This document shows positions 34,067 through 45,129 of a stretch of DNA of 64,000 bases, one piece after another. Position 1 is the first letter of the stretch; each line of letters begins with the position of its first letter. The DNA is from Cranoglanis bouderius. Its lineage: Eukaryota; Chordata; Actinopteri; Siluriformes; Cranoglanididae. The DNA is taken from assembly GCA_023630585.1 (NCBI GenBank), contig CM042545.1, positions 1,227,415 to 1,291,414 of the forward strand, written 5' to 3'. Position numbers and translations under genes: made by a program. The notes below the pieces were generated by a model that made no database searches, had not been told where the DNA came from, and saw only the letters and a list, made by a program, of their open reading frames with translations.

Positions 34067-35353
34067 TATATATAGTGGGTACAGAAAAGAATCACCCCCC
34101 TTTAAAATAATCACATTTTGTTGCTTTTCAGCCTGAAATGAAGAAGGACACAGTTTTTGTTTTATCTAGCTGTATTTACTCAGTGCAACTTATAACATCC
34201 AAGTGAAAGATATAACACCAACATGTCAGAAAATAAAATAAAAAAAATAAAAAATAAAAAATAAAAAAAAAACAATCACTGAGTTGGAAAAAGGATCAAC
34301 CCCTCCTAAAAATGACTTGTAAACTCAGGTGTAGCTAATCACCTTCTCAATGGCACACAAAGCCATTTCACTTTCAACTGTGATGCCTGATTTCCTGGAG
34401 CATTTTGTAGTGCAACTGAAGCAAACAATCAACTATGGGTGGCAAGGCACTGTCAAAAGATCTCCAGGATAAAGTTGTGGACAGGAACTTTAAGAAGTGG
34501 AAGGTATTTGGTACAACACAGACCCTCCCTGGATCAGGACGTTGCTCCAGACTGGATGAAAGAGCCAGGAGGAAACTGGTCAGAGAGGCTACCAAGAGGC
34601 CTACAGCAACTCTGAAGCAGTTGCAGGAATTTATGACAAAGAGTGGTCATTGTGTGCATGTGACAACAATATCACAAATTCTCCACAAATGTGGCTTGTA
34701 TGGGAGGGTTGCAAGAAAAAAGCCACCCACGACTGAGCTTTGCCAAAACGCACCTTGAAGATTCTGAGGCCACATGGAAAAAGGTGTTATGGTCAGATGA
34801 GACTAAAATTTAATTATTTGGCCTCAACACCAAACGATATGTCTGGCGGAAATCCAGTACAGCTCACTATACAAATAACACCATTCCTACAGTAAAGAAT
34901 GGAGGTGGTAATATCCTGTTATGAGGGTGTTTCTCTGCAGCAGGAACTGGAGCACTTGTCAGGATAGAAGGAAAATGGATGGGGCAAAATACCGTCAAAT
35001 TCTTGAGGAAAATCTGCTGCCCTCTGCCAGAAAGTTGTCAATGGGAAGAAGGTTTACCTTCCAACATGACAATGACCCAAAGCACACAGCAAAACTGACC
35101 ACACAGTGGTTGAAGGAGAAAAAGGTCCTTGCATGGCCTAGTCAGAGCTCAGACTTAAACCCCATTGAAAATCTGTGGAATGACTTGAAGACTGCAGTCC
35201 ACAAATGGTCACCATCAGATTTAACTGAACTTGAGCAGTGATGCAAAGAAGAGTGGGCAAATATTGCAAAGTCTAGATGTGCAAAGTTAGTAGAGACATA
35301 TCCCAACAGACTAAAGGCTGTAATTAAAGCAAAAGGTGGTTCAACAAAATACT

Positions 35354-36034
35354 TGTTAGGTCGTGCAAAAAGCGCGACTCCATTTCCCAGAACTCTCAGC
35401 GGCCCATGAATATGGCCGCCACCGACTCACACACACACACCCCGCACTACACATCCCAGCAAGCTCGGCGGCCTACAGATATGGCCGCTAGGGACTACAA
35501 CACCCAGAACACTCACACACTTCCACGCTCACAGTCACCATCATTTTAATCACACACACCTGTTTTCATTTGCACTGCACTTTATTTAAAGACTTTTGTT
35601 TTCAAGGCTCAATGCGAAGTATTTGTTTGTTTCTCTGGATCTCACATTACCGAGCACTTATCTCTGGACTGATTTCTTGACTTTTGACCTAAGCTAAGTA
35701 TTCTGGATCATGATTTTGCCTAAGCCCTCTATTGTATAAATTTCTCTGATAATTGTTACACACTTATCATACTGAGTGTTTGCTACTGCTAGTTTTTAGT
35801 AGTCATACTGTGTGTTTGCTACTGCTAGTCATAGTAGTGTCATACTGTGTGTTTGCTACTGCTAGTTTTAGTAATTTGAGAAATCGTTTTGTTTAGGTTA
35901 CTGCACCCTATGGGGTTCACGGCATCTGCCTAAAACACTGCTGTTGTCCTGTTTTCCTTTCTGCATATGTTCCGAATAAAGTGATGGACCTTTTTTACCG
36001 CAACTGTATCCAGCTCTCATTCTGTGGCGTAACA
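35354..36034 (+). repeat. 5' LTR of the gypsy element (681 bp)
   Basis: It carries TTATTTAAA at 35582-35590 as a TATA-like box. It has three copies of a roughly 35-bp unit (CATACTGTGTGTTTGCTACT) at 35768-35872, against two in the 3' LTR, and AATAAA near 35975 as poly(A) signal. Confidence 0.93.
35614..35623 (+). promoter_or_regulatory. Putative self-primer at the RNA 5' end
   Basis: GCGAAGTATT lies about 25-30 bases after the TATA-like box, where transcription should start. It is exactly complementary to AATACTTCGC at 36036-36045. Tf1 and sushi elements prime this way. Function is inferred. Confidence 0.6.
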
Positions 36035-36035
36035 G

Positions 36036-36045
36036 AATACTTCGC
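36036..36045 (+). promoter_or_regulatory. Primer-binding site, probably self-primed
   Basis: AATACTTCGC starts two bases after the LTR end. It lacks the TGG expected for a tRNA primer and pairs with ten bases of the LTR at 35614-35623. Confidence 0.65.
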
Positions 36046-36050
36046 CTAAC

Positions 36051-36908
36051 ATGGATGCAGCGGAAGAAATACGTCAGGCAATTACGGCCCACGGTCAAAT
36101 CCTCAGCGTGCAACAACAGCGCTTGGGCGAAATGGACCAAAACCTACAACTCCACTCTCAAGCAGCGGCTACTGCTACACAGCGCGCCGCGCCAGCTTCC
36201 GTTCACACGCCTCGGATACCTATGCCCACACCGGAGAAATACAACGGCGATCCTGGACTATGTAATGGATTTATCTTACAATGCTCTTTGTATTTTGACT
36301 GCTGTGGAGAAATGGGGGACAATGAAAAGGTAGCCCGGTTTATCTCATTGTTAACGGGCAAAGCACTAAGGTGGGCTGCGGCGGTGCGTGAACGAGGCGG
36401 AGATGCGGTCGCCTCATACGAAACGTTCATCGCCAAGTTCCGTCGAGTGTTTGATCACGCCCCCGACCACCAGGAAGTCGGAGAACGGCTACTCACGCTA
36501 AGGCAGGGCTTACTTCGCGTGGCGGAATACGCCTTGGAGTTTCGAACAGTCGCCGTGGGCAGCGGCTGGAATGATGTGGCATTGAAAGCCGTATTTCATC
36601 AGGGCCTCAATCCTGCCATAGTAACGGAAATGGCGTGTCGCGAAGAACCTCTCACACTAGATGCACTGATCGACCTCGCTATACGGCTCGACCAACTCCT
36701 TTACAGCCGAAACCTGCCACCTCATCGCCCCGAATCGCTCAGACTCCCCGCCATGACGGAGTCTATGCAGATCGGGCATGCCAAGCTTGATCGCTGTGAG
36801 AAGGAGAGGAGACGCCGGGAAAATCTATGCCTCTATTGCGGCCAAGCTGACCACCTCCTTCACTCCTGCCCGATCCGCCCCGCGAGTGTAACCCCGGCGA
36901 GGGGCTGA
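36051..36908 (+). CDS. gag: Gypsy gag polyprotein, 285 aa
   Basis: Gag packages element RNA. The start MDAAEEIRQAITAHGQ lies 17 bases after the LTR, with a coiled-coil-like glutamine-rich N-terminus. Residues about 60-200 (TPEKYNGDPGLCNGFI through LKAVFHQGLNPAI) are the capsid-like region. The C-terminus has a CCHC knuckle, CLYCGQADHLLHSC, near residues 263-276. The frame is intact and stops at TGA 36906-36908. Pol continues in the same frame directly after this stop, so it is either a readthrough site or a CGA-to-TGA mutation; I favour mutation. Confidence 0.9.
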   Translation: MDAAEEIRQAITAHGQILSVQQQRLGEMDQNLQLHSQAAATATQRAAPASVHTPRIPMPTPEKYNGDPGLCNGFILQCSLYFDCCGEMGDNEKVARFISLLTGKALRWAAAVRERGGDAVASYETFIAKFRRVFDHAPDHQEVGERLLTLRQGLLRVAEYALEFRTVAVGSGWNDVALKAVFHQGLNPAIVTEMACREEPLTLDALIDLAIRLDQLLYSRNLPPHRPESLRLPAMTESMQIGHAKLDRCEKERRRRENLCLYCGQADHLLHSCPIRPASVTPARG

Positions 36909-39900
36909 CCACGTACCCGTTCAGCCCCGGTGAGTCAGATTCCTGATGCTGTTTCACATACCTTTACATTACCTGTCTACCTTGAACACTCAGGTTCTTG
37001 TATTCTTGTTACAGCCATGCTCGACTCCGGGGCGGCAGGCAATTTCATAGACGAGGGGATCATGCGTCAGCTTGGCCTACCCACCTGTTCCTTACCCCAA
37101 CCTCTCAGCATTCAAGCTATCGATGGTACACCCATCGGAGACGTCACACACTACACACACACCCTGGGGCTTCGTGTCAGCGCACTCCACCGTGAGGATA
37201 TGTCTTTCTGGGTCACAAATTCAGCCTGTTATCCCATCGTCTTGGGATTACCTTGGATGGAACAACATAACCCTCAGATCTCATGGACAGACCAGCAAAT
37301 CACCAGCTGGTCACCCTTCTGCTGACAACACTGCCTCAACACATTCCCGCTTACTGTGGCAACCTCCATAGAAAGTCCTAACAGTATGTCCACAGTGCCG
37401 ATACCCGACGAATATCGTGATCTCACGGAGGTATTCAGTAAGATCAAGGCTAGCGGTCTGCCGCCCCATCGCCCTTATGACTGTGCGATAGACCTCCTAC
37501 CGGGTATGACACCACCTCGTGGACACATATATCCCTTATCCCAAGCAGAACAGAAAGCAATGTCAGAATACATTCAGGAGGCACTCCAACAAGGATATAT
37601 CCATCATTCCACTTCCCCTGCGGCAGCCAGCTTCTTCTTCGTGGCTAAGAAGGGAGGGGGCCTTCGGCCATGTATCGATTATCGAGGTCTCAACCAAGCC
37701 TCTGTGAAATACCCTTATCCCCTTCCACTCGTCCCCTCTGCCCTAGAACAATTACGTGAGGCTCGCTACTTCACAAAATTAGACCTGCGCAGCACTTACA
37801 ACTTAGTTCGTATTCGAGAAGGAGACGAGTGGAAAACTGCCTTCAGCACAGCAACGGGAGACTACGAATACCTCGTGATGCCGTATGGGCTAACTAACGC
37901 ACCCTCGGTCTTCCAATGTCTAATGAACGACGTGCAGAGGGACACGTTAGGCAAATTCGTTATAGCCTGCATCGACGACATTTTAGTCTATTCCCCCACC
38001 TTTGAAACCCACGTGGCTCAAGTTCGCCAGGTCCTTGCACGTCTACTGGAGAACCAGCTCTATGTGAAGGCTGAAAAGTGCGAGTTCCATAAAAACACCA
38101 CGACCTTTCTAGGATATGTGATCAGCCCCGATGGGGTAGCAATGGACACCAGTAAGGTCACGGCAGTAACACAGTGGCCCACGCCTACAACCATTAAGGA
38201 GCTCCAAAGCTTTCTGGGGTTTGCCAATTTCTATAGGCGTTTTATCCGGGGATTCAGTTCCATCGCCCTGCCCCTTACGGCCCTGCTGCGGGGCAGCCCT
38301 TGCCGTCTGATGTGGAACCACGAGGCCGAGCGGGCTTTTTACAGGCTCAAAACTGCATTCACCACAGCCCCAAGCCTCAAACATCCAGACCCCTCTCATC
38401 CTTTCATGGTAGAGGTAGATGCCTCCGAGGCTGGGGTGGGAGCCATATTATCACAACGCCTAGGGGAAAAACCTAAACTTCACCCCGTAGCATTCTTTTC
38501 CAAAAAATTATCGCCGGCAGAACGTAACTACAACGTGGGGGATCGTGAACTCTTGGCTATAAAGTTAGCGTTAGAAGAGTGGCGACACTGGCTAGAGGGG
38601 GCAGAACATCCATTTGTTATATTTACCGATCACAAGCTTAAATCCCCGTCAAGCCCGTTGGTCTTTATTTTTCGCACGCTTTAAGTTTACCCTTTCGTAC
38701 CGTCCGGGATCAAAAAATAATAAAGCAGATGCCCTTTCCCGTCTCTACAGTAAGGATCCTCAACCTCCACAGCCCAATCACATCCTGCCTCCTTCCTGCT
38801 TCGTCGGTAACGTGCAATGGGAATTCGATCGAGTGCTTAGCAAATTCCCGCGTAAACACATCCCTTCGGCCTGTCCTCCCAAAAAATTGTTTGTCCCTCC
38901 AGCATACAGGAACCAGCTAGTCAAATGGGCCCATACGGTTCCAGGTACGGGTCACCCCAGTTCCCGACGAACTTACCACCTCTTAGCGCCCAAGTTCTGG
39001 TGGCCCAACATGTCCCGGGACATACAGCAGGCTGTTAGGTCTTGTAACATTTGCACCCAAACCAAAGTACCCAGAGCACTCCCTGCAGGTCAGCTCATGC
39101 CGTTACCCACACCTCAGCGGCCCTGGTCACACCTCACCATAGATTTCCTCACTGACCTTCCCAATTCTCTGGGCAACACAACCATTTTTGTCATCCTCAA
39201 CCGTTTCTCTAAGTCCCTTCGCTTGATTCCCATTCCCAGTCTCCCTTCGGCCTTTCACACAGCCGAACTTATATTCACTCACGTGTTCCGTTACTTTGGG
39301 ATTCCCGAAGACATAGTAAGTGACCGAGGGCCGCAATTCACCTCACGCGTATGGTCTGGATTCATGGAGAAACTGGGGGTTAACATCAGTCTCATTTCCG
39401 GATATCACCCCGAATCTAACGGACAGATAGAACGGGTGAATCAAGAAGTTGGGAGAATGCTCCGTTCCTTCTGCCACCAAAATCCCTCCGACTGGACTTG
39501 CTTCCTGCCTTGGGCGGAGTATGCCCAGAACTCGCTCCGCCATTCCGCCACTAACCTGATGCCTTTCCAATGCGTTTTAGGATATCAACCACCGTTATTC
39601 CCGTGGAACGCCACAGCCATGGATGCCCCGGCAGTCAACGAGTGGTTTGATCGCAGCGAACAGGTCTGGGCAAGCACGCACAGAAGGCTAAGGCAAGCTG
39701 CCTCCCAGGCAAAGGATCAGGTGGATCGCCACCAGCAGGTACCACCACGTTACCAACCCGGTGAACGGGTATGGCTCTCCACCCGGAACTTAAACCTCAG
39801 ACAGCCCTGTCAGAAGCTCTGTCCTCGTTACCTCAGCCCTTTCAAGATCATCAAACCCATCAATGAGGTAACGTACAGATTAGCCATCCCTCCACACTGG

Positions 39901-40254
39901 CGCATCGCTCCGTCTTTCCATGTTTCACTTCTCAAACCCTTCCACACTGGCATCCTCACCACCCAACACCCTTCGGACACCCCACCTCCTCCACAGGAGG
40001 TTGGGGGACAACCGGCCTACCAGGTTCACCAGATTCTCAAATCCCGGCGACGTCAGGGGTGACTCCACTACCTCATTGATTGGGAGGGGTACGGGCCCGA
40101 GGAACAGAGCTGGGAGGCAGCACAGGACATGCTGGACCCCGATACGGTTGACAATTTTCATTGTCTGCATCCGGAGTACCCAAAGCCTCGACCCAGAGGT
40201 CGACCCAGACAAGACAAGGCTCCCGGAGTGAGCCCTTTGGGGGGGGGGGGGCTC
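36909..40254 (+). pseudogene. pol: Gypsy pol: protease, RT, RNase H, integrase, chromodomain
   Basis: Protease shows AMLDSGAAGNFI. RT shows LDLRSTYNLVRI, MPYGLTNAPSVFQ and ACIDDILVYS, where the usual Tyr of YxDD is Cys. RNase H shows EVDASEAGVGA, ELLAIKLALEEW and FTDHK. Integrase has the HHCC pattern (GTGH...CNICTQ), then TIDFLTD, SDRGPQFTS and GQIERVNQEVGR, giving D, D, E. The chromodomain follows (AYQVHQILKSRRRQG, stop, LHYLIDWEGYGPEEQSWE). Breaks are TGA at 37323-37325 and 40060-40062, a deletion/frameshift at about 38630-38660 in RNase H, and the gag stop. All three stops are TGA. The reading runs through the G-run into the 3' LTR. Confidence 0.92.
40238..40254 (+). promoter_or_regulatory. 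Polypurine tract
   Basis: A run of twelve or more G followed by CTC directly precedes TGTTAGG of the 3' LTR, the expected site for plus-strand priming. Confidence 0.8.
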
Positions 40255-40900
40255 TGTTAGGTTGCATAAAAAGCGCGACTCCATTTCCCAGAACTCTCAG
40301 CGGCCCACGAATATGGCCGCCACCGACTCACACGCACACACCCCGCACTACACATCCCAGCAAGCTCGGCGGCCTACAGATATGGCCGCTAGGGACTACA
40401 ACACCCAGAACACTCACACACTTCCACGCTCACAGTCACCATCATTTTAATCACACACACCTGTTTTCATTTGCACTGCACTTTATTTAAGGACTTTTGT
40501 TTTCAAGGCTCAATGCGAAGTATTTGTTTGTTTCTCTGGATCTCACATTACCGAGCAATTATCTCTGGACTGATTTCTTGACTTTTGACCTAATCTAAGT
40601 ATTCTGGATCACGATTTTGCCTAAGCCCTCTATTGTATAAATTTCTCTGATAATTGTTACACAATTATCATACTGAGTGTTTGCTACTGCTAGTTTTTAG
40701 TAGTGTCATACTGTGTGTTTGCTACTGCTAGTTTTAGTAATTTGAGAAACCGTTTTGTTTAGGTTACTGCACCCTACGGGGTTCGCGGCATCTGCCTAAA
40801 ACACTACTGTTGTCCCGTTTTCCTTTCTGCATGTGTTCCGAATAAAGTGATGGACCTTTTTTACCGCAACTGTATCCAGCTCTCATTCTGTGGCGTAACA
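40255..40900 (+). repeat. 3' LTR of the gypsy element (646 bp)
   Basis: It is nearly identical to the 5' LTR apart from scattered single changes and one fewer 35-bp unit. The self-primer GCGAAGTATT is retained at 40515-40524. Confidence 0.93.
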
Positions 40901-41050
40901 ATACTGACACAAGGGGGTGATCCTTTTTCCAACTCAGTGATTTAGGTTTTTATTTATTTTATTTTTTTCTGACACGTTGATGTTATATCTTTCATTTGGA
41001 TGTTACAAGTCACACTGAGTAAATACATACATATATATATGTATATATAT

Positions 41051-41230
41051 ATATAAAAAGTGGAACTTTAATATATTTTACATTCATTACACATAAAGTG
41101 AAATATTGCAGCCTTTTTTGTTTTAATCTTGATGTTTACGGCTTACAACGCATGGAAATAAAAAATCCAGTATCTCAAAGTATTACGATAAAGTATTTAT
41201 AATACAGAAATGTCGACCTTCTGATTTGAT
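41051..41230. mobile_element. Tc1-type terminal fragment
   Basis: AAAAAGTGGAACTTTAATAT through ATAATACAGAAATGTCGACC matches the left part of the element at 42880, so it is a second, shorter copy. Confidence 0.65.
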
Positions 41231-41415
41231 GTGTACTGATTTGATATTGATTTGATGTAGATTTTTCTTCTGTTCACTCACTTTGCATTTTGTGAATTGA
41301 TAAATATTTAACTATTAACTAGATAAACTAGATAAACTATTAACATGTCTATTTTTGAAAGCATTCTTACTTTACATCAGTTTTTCACAACTGCCTAAAA
41401 CCTTTGCACAGTATG

Positions 41416-41416
<1 letters not shown>

Positions 41417-41510
<94 letters not shown>
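41417..41510. repeat. (GT)n-(AT)n compound microsatellite
   Basis: About 24 bases of GT followed by about 70 bases of TA, adjoining CACAAACACACACA and then a Tc1 end. Confidence 0.95.
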
Positions 41511-41514
<4 letters not shown>

Positions 41515-41524
41515 AACACACACA

Positions 41525-42863
41525 CAGTTGCAATCAGACTTATTCAACCCCCATTGCAAATCAGGTTTATTGTCAAAATTTACAACTGTTTGCAATGATC
41601 AAATCAAACAAAAGCAATGGAAATAGTTCAACACAACGAATGCTTTAAATGGTTTCCCCTAATTCAACTGAAAATGCAACTTATAATGACTTCTCCAGTC
41701 TCAAAATTATTCAACTCCCTGAATAGTATCCCTCACAACAGCACAAATATGCAAACCAGGTGTTGTCTCAAGCACCCCTGATACAACTAATCAAGGGCTT
41801 CATGAACACATGAAATACCTCAACTGGCTAGGGGCAGAAAATACATGAAATACCTGGACGGGGCAGAAAATGGAATCAATGGCTGCAACCAGATTTCTGA
41901 GAAGGCAGGTTGTGAAAAACCCTCAAGTGACTGCAAAAGACCTGCAGCAAGACTTGGTGGCAACAGGCACTGTGGTTTCAGTGAGCACAGTATGGCACGT
42001 ACTAAACGCAGAAGTTTTCCATGCCAGAACTTCAAGACGTACACCACTACTGACCCAAAAGCACAAGAAAAATCATATAAATAAGCCACAGAAGTATTGG
42101 GATTCTGTTCTGTGAAGCAATGAAACAAAACTGCAACTTTTTGGCACGATGGATCAGCGGTATGTCTGGAGAAAGAAGAATGCAGAAAGAACACTGTCCA
42201 CAGTCAAGCATGGTTGTAGCTCGGTGATGCTCTGGGGCTGCTTTGCATCCTCTGGCACTGGAAACCAGCAGCGTGTGGAAGGCAAGATGGATTCATTGAA
42301 GTATCAGGAAATCCTAGGAGAAAACGTCATGCCGTCTGTGAGGAAGCTGAAGCTTGGGCGTCATTGGACCTTCCAACAGGACAATGATCCCAAGCATACC
42401 TCAAATTCCACCAAGGCTTGGTTGCAGAAGAAGTCCTGGAAGATTCTACAAGGCCATCACAGTCATCTGACCTTTTGAAGAAGGCGGTGGCAGCACGCAA
42501 ACCCAAGAATATTACTGAACTGGAGGCCATTGCTCATGAGGAATAGGCTAAGATTCTTCAGGAACGCTGCCAGAAGCTGGTGTCTGGCTATGCATCTCGT
42601 TTGCAGCAGGTCATAACAGCAAAAGTGTGTTCTACTAAGTACTAAAGTTGCTTGCCATGAAGGGGTTGAATAATTTTGAAACTGGAGAAGTCATTATAAG
42701 TTGCATTTTCAGTTGAATTTGGGGAAACCACTTGAAGCATTCGTTGTGTTGAACTATTTCAATTGCTTTTGTTTGATTTGTTCATTGCAAACAACTGAAA
42801 GTCTGTAAATTTTGACAATAAACCTGATTTGCAATGGGGGTTGAATAATTTTGATTGCAACTG
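41525..42863 (+). mobile_element. Tc1-like transposon (CAGTTGCAATC family), fuller copy
   Basis: The left terminus is CAGTTGCAATCAGACTTATT and the right terminus TTTTGATTGCAACTG beside TA at 42864-42865. The transposase (about 41868-42645) starts MESMAATRFLRRQVVKNPQV and includes WGCFASSGTGN and QQDNDPKHTSNSTKAW (second Asp). The Trp of the first catalytic block is a stop (TGA) and its Asp is Asn; further frameshifts follow. The degenerate copy at 516-1738 is its sister. Confidence 0.87.
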
Positions 42864-42879
42864 TATATATACACATAGG

Positions 42880-43400
42880 TGCATCTCAAAAAATTAGAAT
42901 ATCATTGAAAAGTTAATTTTTGTTCCGTAATTTAATTCAAAAAGTGGAACTTCAGTATATTCTAGATTCATTGCATATAAAGTGAAATATTTCAAGCCTT
43001 TTTTGTTTTAATCTTGATGATTACAGCTTATAGCTCATGGAAATCAAAAATCCAGTATCTCAAAATATTAGAATAAACAGTTTATAATACAGATTTATGC
43101 ACTCAATACTCGGTCGGGGCTTCTTTTGCACGAATCACTGCATCAATGTGGCGTGGCATGGAAGCAATCAGCCTGTGGCACTGCTGAAGTGTTATGGAAG
43201 CCCAGGTTGCTTTGATAGCTTCAGCTCGTCTGTATTGTTGGGCCTAGTGTCTCTCATCTTCCTCTTGACAAAATTCAGGTCAGGTGAGTTGGCTGGCAAA
43301 TCAATCTTCTCAGGTCGACATTGCTGTATTATAAATTCTTTATTCTAATAGTTTTGAGATTATTTTTGAGACTGGATTTTTCCAGTATCTCATTTCGATG
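42880..43400 (-). mobile_element. Tc1-type element with transposase C-terminal remnant
   Basis: The left end is GTGCATCTCAAAAAATTAGA. The minus strand at about 43100-43290 encodes the C-terminal region of a Tc1 transposase (LTDLNFVKRKMRD-like, then WASITLQQCHRLIASMPRHI). The amino part is missing, so it is a deleted copy. Confidence 0.7.
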
Positions 43401-43479
43401 AGATGACTTTTTGAAGTAAGCTGTAATCATATCTTGGAAGTCCGTCCAACGAGGACGATGCATTGCTATTGATCAGTCA

Positions 43480-44110
43480 TCGAAAATGACTGCGGAAACC
43501 AAACTCTGAGGTGCAGATGCACCCACAGTGTTGACACTTCAGACCCTTTGGGGTGACAAGTACAGCAGCATGCCTGCGCTTGCAGCTTTCCTCTGCCGCC
43601 TGGTTCATGGCCGCCTCCCAGGCATCAAAACTGGTCTTACGGGTGGATTTCCAGGCAACTCTGTCTGCCACCAGACATTCGAGGGACATTACTGGGATGC
43701 CACAGGCCTTCAGTATAAATTTCAGATTTAGGGTGGCACACAGTACGCTGTCCTTGCAGAAGCTCACCACACAGCAGCTGCAGTGGCATCCAGTCAAAGG
43801 ACACTCTGATAACATGACCGACCCAGCGCAGTCTCTGGTAAAAGATGTGTTCCAAAGAGACGGTGTTGGCTTTGCGCTGAAGTTCATTATGGGTGACATA
43901 ATGCCAGCAGCGAATGCCAAGCATGTTTTGAAGGCAGTGGGTATGGAAGGCTAGTGCTTTGATATAGTGGCAATAGGGGGTCCAGGTTTTACAGCCATAC
44001 AAAAGAGCAAATAGGCAAATTGCTTTGTACACTCCGATCTTGGTTGACAAGGCCAAGTTGTGATTTAGGAACACCCGGTGCATCAGACGACCAAAGGAAA
44101 GCAATGCAAA
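43480..44110 (-). pseudogene. LINE RT C-terminus with terminal C2H2 motif
   Basis: In two overlapping minus-strand frames it reads STKIGVYKAICLFALLYGCK, then RLRWVGHVIR, then MSLECLVADRVAWKSTRKTS, RRHAAVLVTP, and finally CQHCGCICTSEFGFRSHFR. The ALLYG and WVGHVIR blocks plus the terminal C2H2 finger are typical of one group of non-LTR retrotransposons. At least one frameshift near 43800 makes it a pseudogene. Confidence 0.8.
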
Positions 44111-44880
44111 TTCCCACGCTCGGATGTTTAAAGTGGAGGAAGGTTGCGCAATCCTTAGTCCACTACCTTGGCCGCCGCAGCATTAGTCCGGTGGCACGGG
44201 AGAACCCGAGACGACCGGTGCACACGGTGGTTGCAGGGGTCTGCCAGCTCATCCCAACTAAAGCACAAAAAAGCTGCCTAATGACCCCGGTGGCATGCAG
44301 TTAAGACAATCATTTCACAGCCACAGCCTATGTTATGTAATGTAAGTAATGTATTGTCTCTATGGGTTAGGTACCTGTTGACTCACCACGGAGTTCATCC
44401 GTCTTCCATACACCAGCCACAGCTGCTGCCCTGCGGTTATCATTATATCATATATCATTATAGTATCATTATAGTAATGGCTTTCAGAAAGTTGAAGTAT
44501 CACTGGCGGGAAGACAATAGTTCGGCCGAATATTGTTGTGTCTCCTTATGTGTGACCTCCTCAAAGTTCAACTCTGAGAGTCTTTCATGTTTAAATGCAT
44601 CTTTATATTTTTTTACTCTGCAACAGTGATTAAAATTAAATGTAATGAAGGTTAATGTTTTATTTTTTTTTAAAAAACTCTATGTACTCTAAAAGTACTA
44701 TGATTTAACTATACTCAAAAGCTACCATAACAGTGAACCATGTTCTCAAGCTGTCATGGACTGGAGGAGGAGGTGGATGCAAGTGCAGACAATTTATTGT
44801 ATGAAGTAAATTTTAATTAGATAAATAAATAAAAATAATGCAAAGACAGGCCTGAACTGTCAGAAACTGAAACTTAGCTA
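44110..44880. other. Unassigned sequence
   Basis: No gene is recognised. TGTCATGGACTGGAGGAGGA at 44752 followed by GGATGCAAGTGCAGACAATT resembles the start of another minus-oriented LTR like those at 31855 and 51560. Confidence 0.35.
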
Positions 44881-44886
44881 GATTCG

Positions 44887-45123
44887 CTAGTCGGATATAG
44901 CATGAGAATACTCACCCTCAGAGTTGTCGATGTAACTCAAAATATATAAATTGAAGCCCTTCTCCTTCTTACTGTTGTGTGCAACAGCTGACTGCCTCAC
45001 AATACGATTAATGTCATTCACTGTAATCTGGGGAAGCTCTTGTAAACAGCGAGTGTAATATGTCATACTCTCCTGTGCCATCTTCACACCGTTATCGCCA
45101 ATAGCGAAAACAGCTTCCGGCAC
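44887..45123 (-). other. Exon-like open stretch, unidentified
   Basis: The minus strand opens with MPEAVFAIGDNGVKMAQESM and continues through LPQITVNDINRIVRQSAV and KEKGFNLYILSYID, then meets GAGG/GTGAGT, a good donor, at about 44916. Codon use and composition look like real protein, not noise. I do not recognise the family. It could be a first coding exon or part of an old transposon gene. Confidence 0.4.
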
Positions 45124-45129
45124 GGCACC

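Larger units (their letters stand above)
35354..40900 (+). mobile_element. Ty3/gypsy LTR retrotransposon, chromovirus type, 5547 bp
   Basis: LTRs 35354-36034 and 40255-40900 begin TGTTAGG and end GGCGTAACA, with a perfect ATACT duplication (35349-35353 and 40901-40905). The order is gag, protease, reverse transcriptase, RNase H, integrase and a C-terminal chromodomain, as in Tf1/sushi-like chromoviruses. There is no envelope gene. The LTRs differ mainly by one tandem unit, so insertion is fairly recent, but the pol frame is broken. Confidence 0.95.
34074..41024 (+). mobile_element. Tc1-like transposon (CAGTGGGTATAG family) split by a gypsy element
   Basis: The left end GTGGGTACAGAAAAGAATCA matches the copy at 15190. 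Transposase parts are 34435-34758 (MGGKALSKDLQDKVVDRNFK, with an internal deletion of part of the HTH) and 34921-35241 (EENLLPSARKLSMGRRFTFQ, HDNDPKHTAKLT and DLNPIENLWNDLKTAVH, with second Asp and Glu). The gypsy element entered at 35353. The right terminus resumes at 40906 and breaks down into AT repeats near 41024. Confidence 0.85.

Noticed and set aside
39925..40284. Minus-strand frame of 119 codons in the gypsy element
   Set aside because: Antisense to the chromodomain region of pol.
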